The notes beneath the pieces are model-generated. The model was not told where the DNA came from, did no database searches, and saw only the letters and a program-made list of their open reading frames with translations. Position numbers and translations under genes: made by a program. Positions 1-5,485 of a stretch of DNA of 6,375 bases are shown here, piece after piece. Each line of letters starts with the position of its first letter. Positions within the stretch are counted from its first letter, which is position 1. This DNA is from Microcystis sp. T1-4. GTDB taxonomy: Bacteria > Cyanobacteriota > Cyanobacteriia > Cyanobacteriales > Microcystaceae. The stretch is from assembly GCF_000297435.1 (NCBI RefSeq), contig NZ_CAIP01000108.1:1-6375 (forward strand), read 5' to 3'.

Positions 1-58
1 TTTGAGCTTCTGCTAATTCGGCTAATAATTTCCAAACATCATCGGCAGTGGTGGTCAT
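1..58 (-). CDS. Start of a DUF3782-like protein (partial, runs off left edge)
   Basis: Reading the minus strand from the ATG at 58-56 gives 19 uninterrupted codons, MTTTADDVWKLLAELAEAQ, before the edge. This opening (short Thr-rich lead, then DVWKLLAELAEAQ) is typical of a large cyanobacterial family of short proteins with an N-terminal heptad-like coiled coil followed by a DUF3782 / PD-(D/E)XK nuclease-like domain. Only the N-terminus is visible, so the nuclease-like part is inferred from family knowledge. The ribosome-binding region is weak. A perfect TATAAT on the minus strand lies about 35 bases upstream. It is transcribed divergently from cobL. Confidence 0.6.
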   Translation of the reverse strand, partial: MTTTADDVWKLLAELAEAQ

Positions 59-92
59 AATTTTTCATCTTAATTAACTTGGCACTAACCCG

Positions 93-98
93 ATTATA
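93..98 (-). promoter_or_regulatory. Candidate -10 box for the left-edge gene
   Basis: Read on the minus strand, 98-93 is a perfect TATAAT. It would start transcription near position 86 and give a leader of roughly 28 bases before the ATG at 58. No convincing -35 hexamer sits 16-18 bases upstream, so an activator would be needed or the match is chance. It lies within the 63-base region shared with the divergent cobL. Confidence 0.35.
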
Positions 99-106
99 TC
101 TTGTTT

Positions 107-112
107 GAAGGA
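107..112 (+). promoter_or_regulatory. Ribosome binding site deciding the cobL start
   Basis: GAAGGA lies 9 bases before the ATG at 122. The alternative in-frame ATG at 158, which would begin closer to the conserved domain, is preceded by a T-rich stretch without a Shine-Dalgarno match. This favours the upstream start. Confidence 0.55.
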
Positions 113-121
113 TAGAGCCTG

Positions 122-1390
122 ATGGCAGATAATGAAATAGTAGCGATTTTTTTTAATATGGCGGATCGCAATTGTAAGTCGAAATGGCTATCGATCATAG
201 GAATTGGTGAAGATGGCTTAGAAGGGTTAAGTTCAGTGGGGCGAAGTCTGCTTTCTTTAGCATCAGTTATCGTCGGTGGTGAACGTCATCTGGCAATGTT
301 ACCCCCAGAGGATCAACGGCAAAAACTGCTCTGGACTTCTCCTATTCAAGACTCTGTTAACGAGATTATCCGCCGTCGTGGTCAATCCGTCTGTGTTTTG
401 GCCAGTGGTGATCCCATGTGCTACGGGATTGGTGTCACCCTTACCCGCCAGATTCCCCTTGAGGAAATGACGATTATTCCCTCTCCTTCTGCCTTCAGTC
501 TTGCCTGTAGTCGTTTGGGTTGGCCTCTGAGTGAAGTGGAAACTTTGAGTTTGTGCGGTCGGCCTCCGGCTTGGTTGAATGGGGTGCTTTATCCCGGCGC
601 TAAACTGCTGGTACTGAGTGCCGATGCCCAGACTCCAGCGATCGCTGCTCGGCTGCTCCGGGAGGGAGGTTTTGGCGAGAGTCCCATCACGGTTTTAGAA
701 CATCTAGGGGGAACCCTAGAACGCCACATTCAAGGCATCGCCAACGATTGGCAGTTTACAGATCTGGCGGCTCTAAATGTCATCGCCATTAGCTGCATCT
801 CCTCCCATCCCCCCACCCTGGCGCCGCGCCTTCCAGGACTGCCGGATTCTGCCTACCATCATGACGGACAGTTGACAAAAAGAGAAGTTCGTGCTATCAC
901 GCTGAGTAGATTGGCTCCCTTACCCGGACAATTGCTCTGGGATGTGGGGGCAGGTTGTGGTTCCATTGCCATTGAGTGGCTGCGTAGCGATCGCCGTTGC
1001 CAGGCTATTGCGATCGAACATCATCCCACCAGATTACAATACATTGCCGATAATGCCGCCGCCCTGGGAACGCCCCACCTGCAAATCGTCGCCGGAATCG
1101 CACCGAGCACCCTAGAAGATTTACCGCAACCGGACGCTATTTTTATTGGTGGCGGTATCACCACACCCCACCTATTGGAAACCTGTTGGTTAGCCCTGCG
1201 CCCCGGGGGTCGTCTTGTTGCTAACACTGTTACAATTGAAAGCGAATTAGTTCTCTTGCAATGGCATAGTAAATTAGGAGGGGAACTGCTGCGAATTGGC
1301 ATTGAAAAAGCCGAACCAGTCGGCAAGTTTTTAGGTTGGAAAGCAATGGCCACCGTAACCCAGTGGACTGTTCTGAAACCGAGATTGTAA
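122..1390 (+). CDS. cobL: Precorrin-6Y C5,15-methyltransferase (decarboxylating), CbiE-CbiT fusion
   Basis: This cytosolic cobalamin-pathway enzyme uses S-adenosylmethionine to methylate C-5 and C-15 of the corrin ring and removes the C-12 acetate carboxyl, turning precorrin-6Y into precorrin-8X. Two domains are visible. The CbiE tetrapyrrole-methylase half (about residues 22-215) has GIGEDGL at 27-33, VGGERH at 51-56 and SGDPMCYGIG at 95-104. The CbiT half (about 245-418) has LTKREVRA, the SAM-binding loop DVGAGCGSIAIEW from residue 274, DAIFIGGG at 338-345 and LRPGGRLV. The length of 422 residues matches fused CobL/CbiET proteins, so it appears intact. The start at 122 has a good ribosome binding site; a start at 158 would drop 12 non-conserved residues. 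No other cobalamin gene is in the window, so it is not visibly in a cob operon. Its GC content looks higher than that of the genes to its right, as expected for a core gene beside accessory DNA. Confidence 0.95.
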   Translation: MADNEIVAIFFNMADRNCKSKWLSIIGIGEDGLEGLSSVGRSLLSLASVIVGGERHLAMLPPEDQRQKLLWTSPIQDSVNEIIRRRGQSVCVLASGDPMCYGIGVTLTRQIPLEEMTIIPSPSAFSLACSRLGWPLSEVETLSLCGRPPAWLNGVLYPGAKLLVLSADAQTPAIAARLLREGGFGESPITVLEHLGGTLERHIQGIANDWQFTDLAALNVIAISCISSHPPTLAPRLPGLPDSAYHHDGQLTKREVRAITLSRLAPLPGQLLWDVGAGCGSIAIEWLRSDRRCQAIAIEHHPTRLQYIADNAAALGTPHLQIVAGIAPSTLEDLPQPDAIFIGGGITTPHLLETCWLALRPGGRLVANTVTIESELVLLQWHSKLGGELLRIGIEKAEPVGKFLGWKAMATVTQWTVLKPRL

Positions 1391-1421
1391 ATCCTTGATT
1401 TTCTCCTTGATCTCTCTTGCA

Positions 1422-1436
1422 AAAGTTGTCAACTTT
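1422..1436. repeat. 15-base palindrome between convergent genes
   Basis: AAAGTTG-T-CAACTTT is a perfect inverted repeat of 7-base arms around one central base. It lies in the 104-base space where cobL and the minus-strand TIR gene converge. As RNA it would form only a weak AT-rich stem with a three-base loop, so a strong intrinsic terminator is doubtful. A protein-binding site or a weak two-way terminator are alternatives. I see no GC-rich hairpin with a U-tract elsewhere in this gap. Confidence 0.3.
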
Positions 1437-1494
1437 AGCTCCTGAGTGGGAAAATAAGCCTTAGATAATTACGACAGTAAATCAGTTTCATTTT

Positions 1495-1980
1495 CTATCT
1501 ATAGGAATTTCTTTGTCTTAGCGGTCTGCTTAGATTTGGTGTACCATAGATAGATTTTTGATATGCTTCCTCGATCGCATTTTCTAAAGTTCTATAATCT
1601 CTCGGCCAGTCAATGATTAATCCCATATTGGGAATATTATCTAATAACCTCTCTGGAATGCAAGGATTTTTATCGGGAATTTTTATTCCTAATAGCCCGT
1701 TTCTTGTATTCCCATAGGATTTTCTAAGACTATGATAAATTTCCCAATCAACCCAACTTCTGCCGCCTGTTTCTTGCCCAATAAGCACTACTGTAACGGT
1801 ACTATCTTTGATCAGAGAGCTTAATCTAGCTTTTATCGATTCGGCTTGCAAGTCACCGATGTCTTCTCGAATTGATTTATCAATAAAAACATCACGTTCG
1901 TCAGCAAAGATTTTTCTGAAGTCATCTGCTGCTTGCTGATCTAGCCTGTGAGAATAACTGACAAATACTTTTCTTGCCAT
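1495..1980 (-). CDS. TIR-like domain protein, ThsB (DUF1863) type
   Basis: A 161-residue single-domain protein. The N-terminus KVFVSYSH (residues 4-11) is the first strand of a TIR-like flavodoxin fold. VFIDKSI follows at 31-37. The most family-specific stretch is TVTVVLIGQETGGRSWVDWEI (about 61-81), which resembles the MTH538/DUF1863 group now called the ThsB TIR family. Glu80 in WVDWEI sits where TIR NADases carry the catalytic glutamate. In Thoeris, ThsB makes a cyclic ADP-ribose-type signal that activates the SIR2-SLOG effector ThsA; no ThsA is visible here. The start is well supported by AAGGAG 8 bases upstream. The gene is alone on its strand, convergent with cobL and divergent from a TIR-SLOG operon. 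The last 15 or so residues (RPLRQRNSYR end) look like a basic tail outside the fold. The TIR-like assignment is secure; NADase activity and a defence role are inferred. Confidence 0.85.
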   Translation of the reverse strand: MARKVFVSYSHRLDQQAADDFRKIFADERDVFIDKSIREDIGDLQAESIKARLSSLIKDSTVTVVLIGQETGGRSWVDWEIYHSLRKSYGNTRNGLLGIKIPDKNPCIPERLLDNIPNMGLIIDWPRDYRTLENAIEEAYQKSIYGTPNLSRPLRQRNSYR

Positions 1981-1988
1981 AATGATTT

Positions 1989-1994
1989 CTCCTT
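1989..1994 (-). promoter_or_regulatory. Strong Shine-Dalgarno for the ThsB-like gene
   Basis: On the minus strand 1994-1989 reads AAGGAG, with 8 bases to the ATG at 1980. Such a consensus site is one of only a few in this window, and it fixes the start codon. Confidence 0.75.
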
Positions 1995-2025
1995 AGCAAG
2001 GTTAAATTGATTACTAGGTCATCCC

Positions 2026-2034
2026 ATGATAGCA
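2026..2034 (-). promoter_or_regulatory. Candidate extended -10 promoter for the ThsB-like gene
   Basis: On the minus strand 2034-2026 reads TGCTATCAT, an extended -10 (TGn plus TATCAT, one mismatch to TATAAT). Transcription would begin near 2018-2019, leaving a leader of about 38 bases that contains the AAGGAG site. No matching -35 is seen, which extended -10 promoters tolerate. Confidence 0.35.
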
Positions 2035-2098
2035 CAAGTTTCGGCAATTGCGGGTTAGGATGGTAGTAGAGTCTTATTTACTCCCCCAACTTAGTCCC

Positions 2099-3256
2099 AT
2101 GACGACTCAGTACCGTCCCTACTTTAGAATTTATCTTGCTTGGCATCCCGATTCTCCCAGGGGAGAGGAGTTGGCAAAGTATCTCTTTCAACATATCTGT
2201 GCAGATCCAGAACATCCCCTATTGCGAGGTCTTGGGATTCCGATGTACTTTCGTTCAGTCCCCTTTCAAGCAGACACTAACATCCCTAGACCAATTATTT
2301 TAAATGACTCCCTTAACTCGGCCACATTTGTCTTAGTAGATGACGAGATGGTTGTGGATGAGAATTGGCAGAACTATATTGAATCAGTTAGCGAAAATGC
2401 CTCACAGTTATTTCCCCATCACAGAGTTTACCCTGTTGCCATAACCAGAAATGCTTTCAAGTTGAGTGACAAAATTTCTCCCATTAACTTTATCAAAATC
2501 TACCAGATAGATAACATCGAGCATCAGCAGAACACGCTATTAAGAAAGGTACTACATGAATGCTGCCGACAACTGAAACAAATTCAATCAAAAGGACAGA
2601 CAGAACTGGGAAAATCCGCTGCTCCTGTTAAACTTTTCCTCAGTCATGCCAAGCGAGATGGGGTTCAAATCGTTGAGGAAATTCGTCAATGGCTTCTCAA
2701 AGATAATAGCCTCGATAACTTTTTTGATACGAAAGATATAGCCCCGGGTTACGATTTTAGAGAAGAAATTCAATCTGGTATCAAGGATTCTGCTTTGTTA
2801 ATCTGCCAAACAGATGCCTACACCAGCCGCTATTATTGCCGTTGGGAGATTTTACTGGCTAAAAAATATCAAGTTCCTGCACTGCTGATTAATTCCCTCA
2901 ATACCGGTGAAGAGCGCAGCTTTCCCTATTTGGGCAATACGCCAACAATACGCTGGCAAGGGATTGAAACGATTCCTACTATTATTACTAAAATTTTGCT
3001 TGAGGTACTGCGCTATAGCTATTTCCCCGGCTATGTAGAAACCTTAAAGCAGATTTGCAGAATACCATCGCAAGCGGTGGTTATCCCTTGCGCTCCTGAA
3101 TTATTAACTCAAGTCCAAACTTGGCAAGTTAGCCAACCTCAAGCAGACAGTTTTCTTGTCTATCCAGATCCACCTTTGGCAGATGATGAAATGGGAATAC
3201 TTAACTCTCTCAATCCCAGGATTAAAGCCTGGACTCCCTCCCAGCCAACACCCTAA
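2099..3256 (+). CDS. Probable double TIR-domain protein with conserved C-terminal tail
   Basis: A 385-residue protein if started at the ATG at 2099. The second domain (about 176-275) is a canonical TIR: LFLSHAKRDG from residue 179, then FFDTKDIAPGYDFREEI, SALLICQTDAY and YYCRWEIL, with Glu250 at the catalytic glutamate position. The first part (about 8-165) opens with FRIYLAWHPD, a strand-and-loop pattern like a TIR start, and contains ATFVLVDDEMV, but no WE-type catalytic motif. I read it as a diverged, probably non-catalytic TIR-like domain. The C-terminus carries YPDPPL at 355-360, which I believe is a recurring tail motif in such proteins. No signal peptide or membrane segment is seen. 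The start is uncertain: the frame is open from a TTG at 2048, with ATGs at 2060 and 2099 and no clear ribosome site for any. I chose 2099 because the domain begins right after it. It is followed at 21 bases by the SLOG gene, indicating an operon. Likely role: NAD+-consuming or signalling enzyme in a conflict system (inferred). Confidence 0.8.
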   Translation: MTTQYRPYFRIYLAWHPDSPRGEELAKYLFQHICADPEHPLLRGLGIPMYFRSVPFQADTNIPRPIILNDSLNSATFVLVDDEMVVDENWQNYIESVSENASQLFPHHRVYPVAITRNAFKLSDKISPINFIKIYQIDNIEHQQNTLLRKVLHECCRQLKQIQSKGQTELGKSAAPVKLFLSHAKRDGVQIVEEIRQWLLKDNSLDNFFDTKDIAPGYDFREEIQSGIKDSALLICQTDAYTSRYYCRWEILLAKKYQVPALLINSLNTGEERSFPYLGNTPTIRWQGIETIPTIITKILLEVLRYSYFPGYVETLKQICRIPSQAVVIPCAPELLTQVQTWQVSQPQADSFLVYPDPPLADDEMGILNSLNPRIKAWTPSQPTP

Positions 3257-3261
3257 AATCA

Positions 3262-3267
3262 GAGGAG
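3262..3267 (+). promoter_or_regulatory. Shine-Dalgarno for the SLOG gene
   Basis: GAGGAG lies 10 bases before the ATG at 3278, inside the 21-base gap after the stop of the TIR gene. It shows that the second gene is translated independently from a shared message and fixes its start. Confidence 0.7.
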
Positions 3268-3277
3268 AACCAAAAAA

Positions 3278-4207
3278 ATGACAGGACAACCAAGACAAAA
3301 ACCTCTTTCTGGCAAGGTAATTGGGATTTCAATTTCTGACAGTCCCGATTTGCAACGACTCGGCTTTAGTACCGTCCATCAAAAAAGGGCGCTGATCGAA
3401 ATTAGTCGCCATCTGCTTGCTCAAGGATCTAGTCTTGCCTACGGCGGCGATCTGCGTCCTGGTGGATTTACTCTAGATTTAGTGGAGATGGTCAAAGCTT
3501 ACAATGAACAAGCAACAGAACGAGCAGAGAAGATCCTAAACTTCTTAGCCTGGCCATTACATCTTGAGACAACTGTTAAGTGGAAAGCTCAACACAAAAA
3601 TGAAGTATCAATTCAGATAATTCCTCTACCTCAAGATCTGAAACAGTCACCCTTTAACATTGACGAAAAAACTTACCTAGAGCCGAACAGTGCGATTAAT
3701 CGTTATGTTTGGGCCCGTTGTCTGACAGCCATGCGGGAGCAAATGGCAGAGCGAATTGATGCTCGAATTATTCTTGGTGGTAAAGTTACAGATTACAAGG
3801 GGGCATTTCCAGGAATTGCTGAAGAAGCAGCCCTGGCGATCGCTTATCATAAACCTCTATTTGTTTTGGGTGCATTTGGTGGTTGTGCCAAGGCAGTGGG
3901 TGAGAGCTTGTTGAAAGAAAACCCAGAAATACTAACGCAGGTGTACCAAACTTTTCATAGCCAAGAATATGGGGATATGATTGAGTTCTATAACCAACAG
4001 TCTAACCAAGGGAAGCCCCATAAAGTGATTGATTACCCAGCCTTTGTGGAGACTTTTAGTAATGCCAGTTTTAAAGGATTAAACAATGGACTAACGGAGT
4101 CAGAAAATCAGCGTCTTTTTCAAACCGAAGATTTGGATGAAATGGTGTATTTAATTCTCAAGGGGATGCTAATTGCCAATACTCAATCAACCGTTGATCC
4201 TTCATAA
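3278..4207 (+). CDS. Stand-alone SLOG-superfamily Rossmann protein, TIR-linked
   Basis: A 309-residue soluble protein with the hallmarks of the SLOG (SMF/DprA-LOG) nucleotide-binding superfamily. A first strand and loop, GKVIGISIS (residues 12-20), precede an N-terminal half ending in LAYGGDLRPGGFT (53-65). The second half has ARIILGGKVTDYKGAFPG from residue 162, then IAEEAALAIAYHKPLFVLGAFGG to 202, the glycine-rich phosphate-binding and sugar-contact region. Residues about 75-145 between the halves look like a family-specific insertion or linker, and the C-terminal 100 residues have no motif I recognise. SLOG proteins bind or process nucleotides and nucleotide-derived signals; several SLOG clades have been described as partners of TIR genes, and the SLOG domain of ThsA is the sensor in Thoeris. 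No SIR2, transmembrane or nuclease effector is fused here. It follows the double-TIR gene in an operon with its own GAGGAG. SLOG membership is fairly sure; whether it acts as a sensor or a hydrolase is open. Confidence 0.75.
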   Translation: MTGQPRQKPLSGKVIGISISDSPDLQRLGFSTVHQKRALIEISRHLLAQGSSLAYGGDLRPGGFTLDLVEMVKAYNEQATERAEKILNFLAWPLHLETTVKWKAQHKNEVSIQIIPLPQDLKQSPFNIDEKTYLEPNSAINRYVWARCLTAMREQMAERIDARIILGGKVTDYKGAFPGIAEEAALAIAYHKPLFVLGAFGGCAKAVGESLLKENPEILTQVYQTFHSQEYGDMIEFYNQQSNQGKPHKVIDYPAFVETFSNASFKGLNNGLTESENQRLFQTEDLDEMVYLILKGMLIANTQSTVDPS

Positions 4208-4294
4208 GTTAATGTTTAAAAAATCAAAGTTTTTCTATTTTTCTAAAATTGACTTTCATTAGCGGATTATTAATTTGATTTTTGACCGAATTAG

Positions 4295-4315
4295 TAGCCG
4301 CCTAACACACCCTAC
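4295..4315 (-). repeat. Fragment resembling a dispersed cyanobacterial intergenic repeat
   Basis: On the minus strand this reads GTAGGGTGTGTTAGGCGGCTA. It resembles one arm of the palindromic GGTGYGTTA-type repeats scattered in intergenic DNA of many cyanobacteria. The complementary arm expected for an intact copy is not found nearby, so this would be a decayed or half copy. The call rests on memory of the pattern and a single copy in the window. Confidence 0.3.
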
Positions 4316-4502
4316 ACTTTACCGCTCTGGGACGGGACTTATTGTCCTAATTCCAGTTGATAGTCTTATTATAATTATAGTTCCCAAAATTAGACAAAAA
4401 TTTTCTAGGAACCAACGAAATTTTCAATCGTTATCATCAAAAAAATTAAATCTTTATTGTCCAATGCACAAGTTATCCTATTTGTCAATATTTTTGTACT
4501 AA

Positions 4503-4532
4503 TTGTCATATAATACAAATGCTCGCTATAAT
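4503..4532 (+). promoter_or_regulatory. Sigma-70 type promoter for the Uma2 gene
   Basis: TTGTCA at 4503-4508 (5 of 6 to TTGACA) is followed after 18 bases by a perfect TATAAT at 4527-4532. Transcription would start near 4539, leaving a leader of about 42 bases before the ATG at 4581. The open frame running upstream to 4503 would overlap this promoter and start upstream of the transcript, which argues against the longer start. Confidence 0.6.
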
Positions 4533-4580
4533 AGAATTAAGTTGTTGACATTTTCTAGTTTTTACTTTTTACTTAGTCTT

Positions 4581-5213
4581 ATGGTTTCGCGACTAGATAA
4601 AACTAACGTCACTAAAATTATCTACCCCGATAGCGATGGTCAACCCCTGGCCGATAATACCCTGCAATTTCGTTGGATTACGACAATTAAAACTAATTTA
4701 GACTGGCTATTTCGCCAGCAGTCTGATGTCTTTGTTGCGGGTGATTTACTCTGGTATCCTGTGGAAAATGATAATCAACTGCGTCAAGAGCCGGATATCA
4801 TGGTGGTTTTTGGGAGACCAAAAGGGGAAAGGGGTTCCTATCGACAATGGCTCGAAAATAATATTAGTCCCCAGGTGGTTTTTGAAATCCTCTCTCCGGG
4901 TAACACCCTCACGGAAATGGCTAAAAAACAGCTATTTTATCAGCGTTATGGGGTCGAGGAATATTATCTTTATGATCCCCATAAAAACGATGCCAGTGCT
5001 TGGATAAGAGGCGAAAATCAGCTAGAAATTCTGGAAACTCTCGATAATTGGGTTAGTCCCCGTTTAGGAATACGTTTTCAGTTAGGAGAACCGGAAATGT
5101 TGCTTTTTTATCCCGATGGACAAGCTTTCACTAGCTATAATCAGGAAAAACAACGAGCGGAACGATTAGCCAATAAACTGCGGGAATTAGGCCTTAATCC
5201 TGACGAAATCTAA
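4581..5213 (+). CDS. Uma2 family (DUF820) putative endonuclease
   Basis: A 210-residue protein of the Uma2 family, a restriction-endonuclease-fold group hugely expanded in cyanobacteria, whose true substrate is not established. It has the typical opening IIYPDSDGQPLADNTLQF (about 13-30), then FVAGDLLWYPVE, QEPDIMVVFGRPKGERGSY with the likely metal-binding Asp72, VVFEILSPGN with Glu102, and QRYGVEEYYLYDP. These correspond to the PD-(D/E)XK core. The tail from about residue 183 (QEKQRAERLANKLRELGL) is a short charged coiled coil ending in the family-typical LNPDEI. Many relatives have a much longer coiled coil, so this is a short form. The frame extends upstream to a TTG at 4503, but that segment (FSSFYFLLSLM) is unlike the family and overlaps the promoter. 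The gene appears intact and monocistronic. It could be a solitary nuclease or a domesticated mobile-element passenger. Confidence 0.9.
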   Translation: MVSRLDKTNVTKIIYPDSDGQPLADNTLQFRWITTIKTNLDWLFRQQSDVFVAGDLLWYPVENDNQLRQEPDIMVVFGRPKGERGSYRQWLENNISPQVVFEILSPGNTLTEMAKKQLFYQRYGVEEYYLYDPHKNDASAWIRGENQLEILETLDNWVSPRLGIRFQLGEPEMLLFYPDGQAFTSYNQEKQRAERLANKLRELGLNPDEI

Positions 5214-5262
5214 GTTTATCTCTTGATCGCAGTTTAAAGTTAATCTTTGTTAAGAGACAAGT

Positions 5263-5294
5263 AAAAAATAGCCATAGTGGGCTATATGTATTTT
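5263..5294 (+). terminator. Weak hairpin after the Uma2 gene
   Basis: ATAGCC (5268-5273) and GGCTAT (5280-5285) form a 6-base stem around the loop atagtg. It is preceded by an A-run (5263-5268) and followed by a short T-rich stretch (TATTTT, 5289-5294). It lies 50 bases after the Uma2 stop. The stem is short and the T-tract is offset from it, so termination here is plausible rather than clear. The rest of the 272-base gap (5214-5485) shows no gene I can support. Confidence 0.3.
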
Positions 5295-5450
5295 CAGTAT
5301 GATGAAGTTAGTTAGCTTAGTACAAAAAAACTCATGTTCAGGGATAATTGCTTTAAGCACGGCTAGTCGGAGTCCTATAGGTGAAGTTTATCTCGTAAAT
5401 CTTCAGTTTTCAGTGCCAAGTTTACAGTCTCACTGCCAACGGGTAGAAAT

Positions 5451-5480
5451 TTCACAGGTACATTATAAATTGTATATGAT
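5451..5480 (+). promoter_or_regulatory. Candidate sigma-70 promoter immediately upstream of the 261-residue gene
   Basis: TTCACA at 5451-5456 (5 of 6 to TTGACA) and TATGAT at 5475-5480 (5 of 6 to TATAAT) are 18 bases apart. Transcription would start near 5486-5488, on top of the ATG at 5486, so the message would be leaderless or nearly so. No Shine-Dalgarno lies upstream of that ATG, which is consistent. A chance match in AT-rich DNA is possible. Confidence 0.4.
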
Positions 5481-5485
5481 ATTTG

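Larger units (their letters stand above)
4208..4580. other. 373-base intergenic region, AT-rich
   Basis: No convincing gene lies here. A short open stretch at 4275-4502 has a composition-driven sequence, no ribosome site and no recognisable motif, and the Uma2 promoter follows directly. After the SLOG stop there are A and T runs (about 4217-4245) but no GC-rich hairpin, so the end of the TIR-SLOG transcript is not visible. The middle holds a repeat-like fragment at 4295-4315, and the right end holds the promoter at 4503-4532 and a 5' leader. Confidence 0.6.

Noticed and set aside
1021..1422. 133-codon minus-strand open frame inside cobL
   Set aside because: It lies almost wholly antisense to the conserved CbiT domain, and its Arg/Pro-rich translation shows no family pattern; it is a shadow frame.
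2007..2035. Promoter for the double-TIR operon starting with TTGATT at 2007-2012
   Set aside because: The hexamer at 16-18 bases spacing (around GATAGC / ATAGCA) matches -10 poorly; I could not support a + strand promoter here.
2588..2773. Minus-strand 61-codon frame inside the double-TIR gene
   Set aside because: It is antisense to the conserved TIR domain and has no ribosome site or family pattern.
4275..4502. 75-codon + strand open frame between the SLOG and Uma2 genes
   Set aside because: It has no ribosome site or recognisable motif, its amino-acid content follows AT-rich DNA, it includes the repeat-like fragment, and it ends just where the Uma2 promoter begins.
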